64,000 bases of DNA, taken from assembly GCA_964017195.1 (NCBI GenBank), contig OZ024889.1, positions 51,242,418 through 51,306,417 of the forward strand. Reading direction: 5' to 3'. This stretch comes from Siderastrea radians. Its lineage: Eukaryota > Cnidaria > Anthozoa > Scleractinia > Rhizangiidae. Each line of letters begins with the position of its first letter. The first letter of the stretch is position 1. Both the position numbers and the translations under genes were made by a program. The notes beneath the pieces are model-generated. The model made no database searches, was not told where the DNA came from, and was given only the letters and a program-made list of their open reading frames with translations. Below, piece after piece: positions 1 to 11,344 of the stretch.

Positions 1-117
1 GTTCAACTTTTGTTCTTTTCTCTAAATGATAACTTCACAATGAAGGCCGTCTTCAGAATATCAGACTTGAGAAGAAATTCTCTATTTCTGAAGAATCATC
101 ACCAGACAGCGATCGTT

Positions 118-495
118 TTAGAAACTGTTTCGCGGCGGGCTTGTTGGATGGCGCCTGTACAAATGCTTAAAATATTCGTCTATTGTCCGGTATGGCCGTC
201 CGCAATAGGGGCATGTGGCAAGCCGGACCTTTCTTGTTCTCCTTCCATGAACAGTTTTCAGATGCGTCGCTAAAGAGAACACTCTACCATTGCAAAGAAA
301 GCAAGCAAGCGCCGTTTGACAAGACATAACGCTGTTAACGGACCAGAGCACACAATGTCTACAAATGTTCCTGGGAATATTTAACTTGAGACAAATGCCG
401 CTTTGATCACTGAGAAGATTGTCAGTGAGAAGTATTTGATTTGAAGTGGACTGAATTGTACAAACAGTGGTTTTTACAGGGGCTTCTTTCAACAT
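118..495 (-). CDS. C2H2 zinc-finger-like ORF, possibly a transposon remnant
   Basis: A 125-residue frame opens with ATG at 495. It contains two C2H2-like fingers: one with C-x2-C followed by H-x4-H (CFLCNGRVF, then HLKTVH) and one starting CPYCGRPY and ending with two spaced histidines (HLYRRH). The N-terminal 40 residues show no recognisable motif. No promoter or intron structure is visible and the window edge is close, so this may be an exon of a longer gene or a fragment of a transposon-encoded zinc-finger protein. DNA binding is inferred only from the fingers. Confidence 0.35.
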   Translation of the reverse strand: MLKEAPVKTTVCTIQSTSNQILLTDNLLSDQSGICLKLNIPRNICRHCVLWSVNSVMSCQTALACFLCNGRVFSLATHLKTVHGRRTRKVRLATCPYCGRPYRTIDEYFKHLYRRHPTSPPRNSF

Positions 496-596
496 AATCC
501 TGTTTTCTTAAGATATAAACATTAGTAAAGGATGGCTCAAACGTTCGCTATGCGAGAACTCTAACGAACGGTTATCGTTTAGTATTTCAGTTTGAG

Positions 597-2658
597 CACA
601 GGTAGCCCAAGCTCCAAAGGGAGCCGTCAGCATGACATTGCGTAACAGCGTTATATTTATAAGAGTTTGTATGGGAATAGAACGATCGTAAAAAATAGTT
701 CAAAATAGGGGAAAGAGATTTAATAAAATCGACTTACCCTCCCATCTTCTGTGTATAACTTGTGTTTCTACGGCATTCGGAGGCGTTTCAAAGCGATTCC
801 AGTGGGGTTTTGGTTCGCTGTTGCCGTCAACATGACATTGCGTAACAGCGTTATATTTATAAGAGTTTGTATGGGAATATGACGATCGTACAAAATAGTT
901 CGAAATAGGGGAAAGAGATCTAATAAAATCGACTTACCTGCCCTCTTCTGTGTATAACTTGTGTTTCTATGGCATTCGGGGGCGTTTCAAAGCGATTCCA
1001 GTGGGTTTTAGGTTCTCTCTTTTCCTCTCCATATATAATTCCTCAAGGTAGGGGACCCGAGCGACGAAGCCCAGCAGATCGCCTGTAGGAATCCAGCCAT
1101 AAATTCGCCCCAAAGGCTCCGATCGCCTCGAGATTCCGCCTAGAGCACCTCTGATAGCTGTTCTAACCACTGCTTCTCTTCATCGGATGAAAACGTCCGC
1201 CAAGGAGCAATTTTAGCTTGCAAATCTCACAAGGTTTTTCCATCGAGAGTCGTCGAAAGATCCGTTGACCGTGTGTTCCGTGCACCAACCGTTTGAAAAT
1301 AGCTTAGCTACCCGGCCTTTTGGTTCAAATTACCTGCGCACGCGGTGGGAGAAGGGATGATGTTCACCGCAAGGGAAATACCCACCCAGGGGACCGTGCC
1401 ACGAGCTCTTTGTCACCATTGTCTCTCATCCGCCAATCAGAGAACAGTGTTTTGAGTCTGTGAAGATTGCAAGTTGTGTGTTTGAGCCTTGGCGCGTGTT
1501 TGCGGGAAAGTTTGTGCTCTTTGAAGCTGTTCTAGATTTTTTCACAGATATAAAAGGGTGTGGGAAGGCCTGCACGACTCCTATTTCACGTCTTTGTAAG
1601 CTGCGCCTTAGATCACTCGGTCTTTCGACCAATTTAGCTTCTTGTATTTTTGTAGTGGGTTAAGTCTGGAGGACTTTTAAATGGAGACTGAATAGAGCCG
1701 TTAAAATTAAGGCGTCGCATTTTAAGGACTGTTACTGTACATAGATCATGTCTGCTATTTGTATGATGGACTCCTACGGCTCTACGCCTGTTTGTAATAT
1801 TTGACCTTTGATCGTCTGTAAAGCAACTTTTAATGCCGTGGCACGTGCCGTCGTGGCACGGTCCCCTGGGTGGGTATTTCCCTTGCGGTGAACATCATCC
1901 CTTCTCCCACCGCGTGCGCAGGTAATTTGAACCAAAAGGCCGGGTAGCTAAGCTATTTTCAAACGGTTGGTGCACGGAACACACGGTCAACGGATCTTTC
2001 GACGACTCTCGATGGAAAAACCTTGTGAGATTTGCAAGCTAAAATTGCTCCTTGGCGGACGTTTTCATCCGATGAAGAGAAGCAGTGGTTAGAACAACTA
2101 TCAGAGGTGCTCTAGGCGGAATCTCGAGGCGATCGGAGCCGTTGGGGCGAATTTATGGCTGGATTCCTACAGGCGATCTGCTGGGCTTCGTCGCTCGGGT
2201 CCCCTACCTTGAGGAATTATATATGGAGAGGAAAAGAGAGAACCTAAAACCCACTGGAATCGCTTTGAAACGCCCCCGAATGCCATAGAAACACAAGTTA
2301 TACACAGAAGAGGGCAGGTAAGTCGATTTTATTAGATCTCTTTCCCCTGTTTCGAACTATTTTGTACGATCGTCATATTCCCATACAAACTCTTATAAAT
2401 ATAACGCTGTTACGCAATGTCATGTTGACGGCAACAGCGAACCAAAACCCCACTGGAATCGCTTTGAAACGCCTCCGAATGCCGTAGAAACACAAGTTAT
2501 ACACAGAAGATGGGAGGGTAAGTCGATTTTATTAAATCTCTTTCCCCTATTTTGAACTATTTTTTATGATCGTTCTATTCCCATACAAACTCTTATAAAT
2601 ATAACGCTGTTACGCAATGTCATGTTGACGGCTCCCTTTGGAGCTTGGGCTACCTGTG
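597..2658. repeat. Long inverted repeat (foldback element), arms of about 806 bp
   Basis: The left arm (about 597-1402) is the near-perfect reverse complement of the right arm (about 1851-2658). The outer ends read CACAGGTAGCCCAAGCTCC inward, and a 450-bp unique centre separates the arms. Each arm contains a partly duplicated block of about 200 bp (left arm near 630-830 and 830-1000). The same 67-codon open frame therefore occurs twice: minus 967-1170 and plus 2085-2288. No target duplication is visible at the outer ends, so the class of element is unknown. Confidence 0.9.
1431..1556 (+). promoter_or_regulatory. Possible Pol II promoter in the centre of the inverted repeat
   Basis: A CCAAT box (GCCAATCAG, about 1431-1439) is followed by GATATAAAAGG (about 1546-1556) in the unique centre. 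It would drive transcription rightward through the right arm. Inferred from motif content only. Confidence 0.3.
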
Positions 2659-3232
2659 ATGATACATGCAGCGGGAAATTTAAAATGCTCCGTGCCCTTT
2701 CAGCTTCACGAGAATTAAATGGGTAACTGCTTTTTGAAAGAAAGGAGTTGTGTGAAACAAAATGAAACACGCGAACTGTCCCTTGCTGAATTTCGCGTGT
2801 GTCAGCCTGCAGATGTGTATTCCTGTTGATATAGTCTCTGATTAGCAAACTTAAATGCCGCCGAAACAAGTATAGAAGTTTTCTACTCGTTCTGTAAGCT
2901 GAGAAACGAAGTTGCACTTTTTTTTTGTTGTCCGGGTGTTGAGCGACATTCATTGCCACAACCACCCACCCCTGTGTAACTATTCGTGCCGTGACAATTG
3001 TTCCTCTTACCCTCTCCCACAGGGAAATTTTGCCGGTACTTCGCTTTCGCCGAAGATTCAAACTTACCGCGAGTGCCGTCATCGGAAATTTTGAATTTCC
3101 CTCGTGCATTAGCTAGTCATTGTTTTCGCCGCTCTCAAAAATGACCAAATATGGCCAGTTTCTCACCAGTAAACAATACCTATTGTTTTCAAATTTGATC
3201 CTCTTTTCTCGATACGCCTGCTACGCAGGCTA
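2659..3232. other. Gene-free stretch
   Basis: No convincing coding frame, RNA gene or repeat is seen here. Open frames in this interval are short and partly run into the inverted repeat. Confidence 0.5.
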
Positions 3233-5930
3233 GTTGGAATGCTTTTACTGAACCCGTAAAACAGTTTATGGAGTACCTAAGTCCTTGTTAATTAGCCTAG
3301 TCGTTTGTGTTCTTTTCTTCATTTGGCTCTAACAAGACTGTTACTAAAAAAAAACATGTTACTCAGATTATATAATTGAACTTCGTATTTCTTTTTGTCA
3401 TATTTTGTGGTGAGCTTTTTTCCTCAGTTTATATATTCTTTACCAGCTGTCATCAGTATTTCCATTGCAATCATAATATAGACTCATCATACATCGTAAA
3501 ATTTCTGTTGAACGGAAACATTGTATTAGATAAGATAGAGCCTTCTTGTGGAAAAGCTTGCCAAAAGGCAATTTCATTTTAATCAAACTTACACTGCATC
3601 GTACAAAATAAAGATCACTACCACAACGGTTTGTGGTTGTCAAGCAAGAAATGCCTTTACGAAGTTTAGGGCTTAAAAAACGAGATATTATGGTATATGA
3701 ATAACAGTGGGTATGACTTAGATCGCATACACCAATTCAAGGAAGTATATTCCTCGGAAGCAATTTATGTTTTAAGGTGCTCCTTTTTATTCCATTTTAA
3801 CATCGTTCCCCCAGAAATTAACAGCATGTGGGTCAAATTTGCCGGACTTGGTTTTTGACATCTTGGCAAATCCATCAATATTCGTCCACGCGAATGAGTG
3901 TCACACAGGCTGATAACAAAAATGTTTTTATCGCTCGTTAATTTAAAAAGCAAATAGCTCTTGATGAAAATGAACTATATGACGACAAATTTTCAACTCG
4001 CATTAATTTCTTCACAAAGGTGTTGCACTTAACTGTCAGGCAGTTGAATTCCACACATTTCGTTTTTGAGTTTTCTTTCTCTACCTTGCTACCTTAAAAG
4101 TGAGCCGGTGTAAAGCAAGAAAAGGTGATACCTAAATAACGATCGATATCTATATCGATCGATATATATTTTTTAAACTAATGGCTCTTTCGTTTGCCTT
4201 TCAACCGCTGAGATGTCTTTCAACACAATTGTCTAGTTTGAAGAGGTTCTTTTTGTAAATGCCTGAATTACTTGAATTTAGTCTTATTTATTTTAAGCAA
4301 GACCCCACTAAAAACCACGTTTGTGACGTGGGCGCCTTTGGAAAAACTGAGATCTATTGTAGCAGTGCGCTGGCATACATAGGGTCCAGTTCCAGAGGAG
4401 TTAAATATAATTTAAACGTAAGAATTACCGTTCGTACATCTTACCTTGTAAAATATATAACCTCGTCATTCTGTCCTATGAATTTGCCCAATGCGATCTT
4501 AGTGAATCCAATTTGAACGGCTTTCTTCTCTTTCCAAACGCTGTATTTCTTGATCTATATATGCGCCGGCTTAGTACGCCATGTTGAAAATTGCTATATT
4601 AAACGCAGGCCATTCTCGGGCAACGGGTTTTCCCAAGAGCCCATGCACAGTAATTTGACCTGCGGTACATATGATAAGTAACGGGAGTATCAGTTTACGC
4701 AAGGCCGCAACAAATTATGTCGGTTGTCTTTCGAAAAAAAAAATCGAACGTCTGTTCGAAGTTCGCTCCTCTGGACCCTGTGCGATGGTAACTATTTGTA
4801 CACCTGTGTTACAGAGAGTGACAATGTGGAGTAGGAAACAACACGATACAATGCAGGGACTAAGGCTCGAACGCGGAAAAATGTGCGAGCATAATTATTC
4901 TCGCGCCAAGTAAACGTTATTGTTTAGTATTAAGTTTTTGACCTAGCCATGAAAGCACCGATACGAATGACAAATGCTTAAATGGGCAAGGGCTCCCAGT
5001 AATGAACCACTGAAAAGGAACCAACGTCATCCGACAATATTTTTTTATAGGTTAACACCCTCACAGTGAAATAAGGAACATACTGCAGTTACAACTTACT
5101 TTAACGCCATTTTGAAAATCTATTAAAACATTATTTGCTCTATTTGATGGAAGTCATGCAATTTTCCTGTATACAAAACCAAATATTCATCACCCGTTCT
5201 TCAGGCAACTGCCTGAAAATTCAGGATATGTCGGATGTTGTTTGTTATTGGGATCCCAAATCCATCAGTTGTTATCCAGCAATTTCTTGCTTCCTTGCAC
5301 CGACCGATAGACCATGCAGTTCCTTGCCACAAATACACACAATTTTCTTCTTAGCTCTGGGCTTTTCTAACGTCCGTGCTAATGACGTTTTTTCTGAATA
5401 AATACTGGCATAAGCCTCTAAAAGGCGTTGGTAATAAAGGAAACTCATTTAATATATATCCTGATTGATGCCAGTCACGGCAACTAACTTTTCCTAACAT
5501 ACTCTGAAAAATGAGGTCTTCTCTCAGTTTGTTATTATATTCGGCAACATCCTCTCCCAGTAACCAACCACTGAAAAGGAACCAACGGCCAATTGGATGT
5601 CAAGGTAGATTTCTTCAAAAAAAGCTAGGAATAAATCAGATTTTGATGAAGTCACATACTATTTTCATATCACAGTGCATTATCAAAAGGCATCATCAAA
5701 ACATTATATTACCTTTAATTATACAGAATTAATAAGAAATTGCAAAGTTGTGACCGTTATCAGTTAATGCTCTAGTCTAAGAGGGTTTCTTGGCCAAGCT
5801 ATGGTTTCGCCCACCTTTGAATTACCTTATTTGTTTCCACCTTTTTTTCTGAAGAAAAGCAAACCTGAATTCCGAAACAACTCAGAGACGATATCTATGA
5901 ACGAGGAAGTAAATTGCGAAGGCTCAGAAA
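3233..5930. other. Non-coding DNA upstream of receptor A1
   Basis: No gene is supported. Short open frames here are not conserved in the duplicate at 13967-15530, where the same bases carry indels in every frame. That argues against coding. Confidence 0.55.
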
Positions 5931-6831
5931 ATGGAAAACGTCACCTTGAAAACTCTCACGTCATCCACATGTTCAATGTACTCAGACCTCCTACAGGACT
6001 TCCAACTTGTTCAGACCCTCAGGATTACATATTTTATCATTGCTGTAAATATCGTTTTAATTATCAGTGCCATCTCCATCGAAGATGTTGTTTCGTTGCC
6101 TAACATCGACTGATCTCTGTGTTGGACTTATCACACAGCCATGTTTTGTGGCCTTCGTAACTTCAGATGTCAAAGAGAATTTGAATGTCTGTCAAGTAAC
6201 AGGAGATTTGGTGCAAATTTCTGGTGCAATACTGTGCGGAATTTCTCTTGGTACATTGACTGCCATAAGCGTGGACAGACTCCTCGCTCTGCAGTTGGGG
6301 CTGAGGTACAGACAAGTTGTAACTCTCACGCGGGTTCTTGCATTTGTTATTCTTTCGTGGGAAGTATTCTCTTCACTTAGCATGCTGTATTTTTTGAATC
6401 CACAAGTTTTTGTGATTACTTTATGCGTGAATATACTGCTTTTCCTTGTAGGCTCAACGTTTTGCTACTCGAAAATTTACTTTGCCTTACGTTATCGACA
6501 AACACAGGTCTGCCAACAACAATCTGAACACGGAGAACTTAACTTGGCCGCTGGAGGGCGCATGCTAAAATATGAAAAGTCAGTGTATAGTTCAATGCGG
6601 TGGATTTACCTGACACTGATAGTGTGTTATCTGCCATTCGCTATCGTTCAAATAGTAAGAGCTATACACGGTGAAAGTCTGTCTATTATTCTCGCAGAAG
6701 GAAGCACGATTTCTCTGGTTTACCTCAATTCTTCAATAAATCCAGCCATTTATTGTTGGAGGATCAAAGAAATAAGGCAAGCAGTTAAGAGGACGATCAG
6801 GCGCTTTTGTTTCAGTTTTAATTCAATTTGA
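5931..6831 (+). pseudogene. Class A GPCR pseudogene A1 (deletion and frameshift after TM1)
   Basis: The start ATG (5931) opens an N-terminus and TM1, but the reading frame breaks near 6067. Compared with the duplicate at 15531-16464, about 50 bases covering the end of TM1 and first intracellular loop are missing, so the conserved G-N of TM1 is lost and the frame changes. From 6067 the rest is open: TM2 with T-D-L-C-V-G, TM3 ending S-V-D-R-L (in place of DRY), TM6 with C-Y-L-P and TM7 with N-P-A-I-Y. Family features match the intact receptor at 19278. An intron removing the break is unlikely because relatives are single-exon. Ligand unknown. Confidence 0.8.
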
Positions 6832-9231
6832 AGGGAGATTTTCATACAATAAAATTACTGTGTTCACCGTATAAAAATAACGTTAGAGGTGGTAGAAAAA
6901 TATAGGGCAATAGGGTGTTCTCACTTAATCCGTGAAATGGGCAATTTTTAAACACAGGTACAATACATCGACCAAAATAACGCCGAGTACCGCTTTAATA
7001 GTTTGTGCTCGCCAAGCCAAAAAATCCCTTCCGTGTACAGTGGGCAATGGCTCGGTTTGCTTGAGCCCACTTAAAGTTTTTTTCTGGCATTTATCTGAAG
7101 CAATTCTCGTTTCGCTGTTGCTAATTTGTCGCATTTTAATCTCGCTTCTCTAGGAATTCTAAAGAGCAAGTCGGTCAAATTTCACTTGGTTTTTGAAATA
7201 TTGATCCATTTGACTATACGGAGACAAGAGACTTCTCTGGACGGAATTGAGTTCCATGGGCCGGGCTGATAAAAATATGTTTATCTCAAATTTAAAAAAA
7301 CAAAAAAGCTCTTGATTAGACTGAAATATCGTGTCGAAATAAATGCCACGATATATGTTTAACTCGTATTTAAAATTCCTTTACCAAGTTGTTGCATTTT
7401 GCTGTTAATCACCAGTTCTGAATTCCACACGTTTCAGGTTTTGTTCTTTTTCAACCTCGAAAATAATTTCGTGCAAAGCATGAAAAGCCAATACCTGAAT
7501 CTTTTAAAGATCACTATTTATATCGATCGATATTATTTTTAAGCTAAGGGTACTTTTACTTCCATTGCAACCGCCAAAAAAAGTCTTCGAATACAATAGT
7601 CTTAAACACTGAAACTGCCATGGAAATAGAGTTGCTTTGATGGTCTGATCCCAAGTTCAAGACAACTGTTTTTGTCATCCTCATTCAAAAGAGAAATAGA
7701 GGGTTTTAAGAGGGTTAAGCATGGCACATGTTATAATCCAACAAACAATTTGGCTTGTAGATGATTGGTCAAAATTCTTCACGTGACACAAGTAATTACC
7801 TCCCAATTTTCAAAACATGAGTATGAAGACTTTTCTTAAAACTTAAAGATGGAGGAGCGTCTTGGTGTCGGGTGACAGACTAGTCGAAAGATAATAAATA
7901 CAATAACCTTTGTTTGGCTTTACAAACATGCACGGATATTTGTCCTTGGACATTATCTATTCCTCGAAAGTGACGGTTTTCGAGAAAACGTTGCTCTTGG
8001 AACACTATTGTTTTTGCTGATCAGAAAATATCCTTAGTAGAAATACCAGTGTTTGTTTTCTCGGCAAATAAAGGTTTTTTTGTTTATTGATATTAATTTG
8101 AGCAGTCGTTCTATTTTCCTGTATAAATTATGCAAAAGAGTGAGGCTCCTAATAAGGGCCCAGCAAAGATTACAGGAATATAATTTCTTGATACCACTGG
8201 AACAAAAGCGTCTTTCATAGCCAGATGGGAGCTCTCATTGGAAAAGCATTATAATTTTGTCAAAATAATTTCCTCGAAATAGATTAATTTCACGAGAAAA
8301 GACCCTCGTAGTGATGTAAGCAACTAAGCAAAGAACGCCTGAAAAAATAAGTTAAAGAAAACTGACTTGATCGGTGTTGTTTCAACATCACTGCAAGGGT
8401 CTTTAAATCATAAAATGTTCCACCCACAATTAAAGAAATGATTATTTCATATTCATTAAAAATTTCATTCGAGATTGCATGATTTTATTACAATATGGGA
8501 TTAAAAATGCCATTAATACCTTGTTTTCTGGCAAAATTCAATTTCCAATTCAGCAGGTCCAAATATTTATCGCATCTTCTTTAGGCAACTGACACGAACT
8601 GAAAAGTCAAGGACCGTGAACCATTGTTATCCAGCATGAACATGCCATGTTATCCAGCATGAGCCCCATGCTACGAATCTGACACACAATTCTCTTCTTA
8701 GTTCTAGCTTTTTAAAGCGTCGGTGCTAATGAAAAGTTTGCTAAAAAAAATACTGATAAAAGGGCCTAGGTTTCCGTAATACTTACAAAGAAAACTCGTT
8801 TGATATGTATCCTGATAAATGCCACTCACGGTAACCAGCTGTTGACATTCACTGTACACGTGCACGTATACTATGAAAAGAAATGAACGAGCTATTTTCT
8901 CATTCTGTTTTTACATTTGGTCATGCATGTCATTGTTGTTTTTCATCGAAGAAAGCTGAAAATAAACAAGATTTTTACAAAGCCACACACCATTTTGAGT
9001 AATTATATACCAGATGAAAAACATTTATCTTGTTGCTTTTAAGGCTTCAGGCATAAGAAACTCCTTAATACATGTATAAGAAGATGATATCACGGTCAGG
9101 TGGATTTTACATTCGATGCACATTACCAGTTCCACTCAGGCTTTCACAAACAGGTCCTGAGATTCACACGTAATTCGTTTAATTTCCAAGAATCGAAGTA
9201 AGACTTTGTTGACATTGGTTCCAACTTTAAC
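6832..9231. other. Intergenic DNA between receptors A1 and B1
   Basis: No coding region is supported. The sequence is collinear with 16465-19277 in the second unit apart from a SINE present only there. Confidence 0.6.
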
Positions 9232-10148
9232 ATGGAAAATACCGACTGGGAAACTTATCAAGCGCTCCAATGTTCGATGTACTCTGAAGTTCTCCTGGAT
9301 CTTACTCCGACTGCATATTTCTCCATTTCTGTCAATGTGCTTCTTTGCATCACTGCTATCTTAGGAAATGCATTGATCTTAGTTGCTCTTCAGAAAGATT
9401 CCCTTCTTCATCCTGCATCGAAGATGTTATTTCGTTGCCTGGCATTAGCTGATCTCTGTGTTGGACTTATTACACAGCCGTGTTTTGTCATCTACCTTGT
9501 TTCAGTAGTTAGAAAAAGCGGTTGGGTTTATTGCAAACCTGTTACATGTTTCTTAGATATTTCTACTTCTTTACTGTGCGGAATTTCTCTTGCTACAATA
9601 ACCGCCATAAGTGTGGACAGACTTCTCGCCCTGCAATTAGGACTGAGGTACAGACAGGTTGTAACTCTTGCGCGTGTTCGTCGGCTCAGTTTTCTCATGT
9701 GGTTGGTCTTTTCAGCACTTAGCATGCTGTACTTTTGGAATGCAGGTATTTTCTTGACAACTGTGTCCTTTAATGTTCTTTTATTTCTTATAGTTTCAAC
9801 GTTTGCTACTTGAAAATCTATTTTAGTCTTCGTCATCGACAACGGTCTACACCCGGACCGCCTAGCGTACCCAGTCAAGTACATGTGTTAAAATACAAAA
9901 GAACTGTGTCTAGTGCACTTTGGGTTTCCATCTCAATGATAGCGTGTTATCTTCCATTCGCTGTGGTTGCCGCAGTTAGAGTTACATACCAAGATCCTGC
10001 TTTTTCTGTTCTTGCAGAGGGAATCACGGCATCTCTAATTTACTTCAATTCTTCATTAAATCCAGTCCTTTGTTGTTGGAGGATCAGGGAAGTAAGGCGG
10101 GCGGTGAAGGCAACGATCAGGCGGTTTTGCTTCTTTTGCCCCTACTGA
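9232..10148 (+). pseudogene. Class A GPCR B1 with a single one-base frameshift
   Basis: The frame from ATG 9232 covers TM1-TM5 and stops at 9811-9813. The remainder (TM5 end to C-terminus) continues in another frame to 10148. The intact duplicate B2 reads ACGTTTTGC where this copy reads ACGTTTGC at about 9800-9806, so one T of a homopolymer is missing. Other motifs are intact: L-G-N in TM1, A-D-L-C in TM2, S-V-D-R-L after TM3 and C-Y-L-P in TM6. TM7 reads N-P-V-L-C instead of N-P-x-x-Y. It is either a young pseudogene or an assembly error in a homopolymer; the loss of the TM7 tyrosine favours real relaxation. Confidence 0.85.
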
Positions 10149-10454
10149 GAAAGCTCTACTCTTGTGCAATGGCCTTGCCCAGACGCGACTGACATTTAAC
10201 CAACATACGTGTAGTACATGTATTCTTTGTGGAATTTTTTACGTAGCGTAAAGCTGTATCGCTGTCCTAAATATTGACTGCTCATTCTTGAGTCAAGGTG
10301 GCAAAGAGGATTATTTTATGTAACTAGGCGGTAACTTTAGGATGTTAAAGTAATTTCATTTATGGTAGCTAAAGTTCTGTCTCTCGAGCACAGTATAGTA
10401 TAGTATAAGTATAAGAAACTCCATTCACTTCAGAAACTCCATAGTATAAGAGGC

Positions 10455-11344
10455 GCACGTTCAAATATAAAAAAAGTCCGGACCAGTTCAACGTGGGTTT
10501 ACCTGACACTGATTAAACAATTATTGGACGAGGTTGAGCAAAATATCGGGATTTGTCAGTGGCGAGCGGATCAATTATTTGCCGATGCCGAAGCAGAGGC
10601 AAATAATTAATCTGCGAGACACTGACAAATCACGATATTTTGCGAAATCGAGTTCAATAATTGTTTTATCATTCAATAAGACAATGTGTTTATGCATTTA
10701 ACCAGCACGCTTGTTTCACAATTATTTATTCCCACGCCAAGTGCGCGCTTTCGTTCCGTTCAAAACTTTAATATTCTGCACAAAAAATACAGAATTAGTA
10801 AATTCCGCTTTCGCCAATAATTAGTTGCTTTAAAACGAATACATCAACTGATTTGCCTAAAAGTACAACGTTCAAAAGGAAGATTCACACTTTTTTCTTT
10901 AAAATTTTTTAGTCATAAATCGCAGAAGTTTCGCACTTTAATGGCTTACTTGCCGGCGTTTGAGTTTGAGCTCGAGCTCTAAACAGGTGACTCAACTGCA
11001 CACGAGCAGAATTATTCGCAGCAAAACAGCTTCACACCGTAATGCGCATGAGCAGACAATTATTCGTAGGCAGTTATTTGCAGTGACGTAATGGTCTCTC
11101 GGCCAATTAAAACGCCGGATAAAATAACATGAATGATAAAGTGTATTATCTGCCATTCGCTATCGTTCAAATAGTAAGAGCTATACACGGTGAAAGTCTG
11201 TCTATCATTCTCGCAGAAGGAAGCACGATTTCTCTAGTTTACCTCAATTCTTCAATAAATCCAGCCATCTATTGTTGGAGGATCAAAGAAATTAGGCAAG
11301 CAGTTAAGAAGACGATCAGCCACTTCTGTTTTTTCTGTTACTAA
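10455..11344 (+). pseudogene. GPCR 3' fragment (TM6-TM7) split by an insertion
   Basis: About 10465-10514 resembles the region just before TM6 of receptor A (ATATAAAAAAAGTC, then GTGGGTTTACCTGACACTGA). The match resumes at about 11137 with TM6 (Y-Y-L-P-F-A-I-V), TM7 (N-P-A-I-Y-C-W) and the basic C-terminal helix to 11344. About 620 bp of foreign DNA lies between. TM1-TM5 are absent, so this is a dead fragment of a third array copy. Confidence 0.8.
10513..11134. mobile_element. Non-autonomous insertion with a long internal hairpin
   Basis: Foreign DNA interrupts the receptor fragment. Its first 160 bases (about 10513-10671) form a near-perfect hairpin with arms of about 75 bp around the CGATGCCGAAGCAGAGG turn. 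No transposase frame is present. The termini are not clear inverted repeats; a GAT or TGAT flank on both sides may be the target duplication. Confidence 0.6.

Larger units (their letters stand above)
3233..10442. repeat. Segmental duplication unit 1 (receptors A1 and B1)
   Basis: This interval aligns collinearly with 13967-20462. The shared sequence starts at GTTGGAATGCTTTTAC and ends at GTAAGAAACTCCATTCAC. It carries receptor pseudogenes A1 (5931-6831) and B1 (9232-10148) plus their intergenic DNA. About 1.2 kb (near 3490-4695) has no counterpart in unit 2. Part of that extra stretch (about 3820-4260) resembles the DNA downstream of receptor A near 7190-7560, so an older, decayed copy may lie there. 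Confidence 0.85.

Noticed and set aside
967..2288. 67-residue ORF present twice as a real duplicated gene
   Set aside because: The two copies are the two arms of one inverted repeat, and no homology or coding signal is evident; the duplication comes from the repeat.
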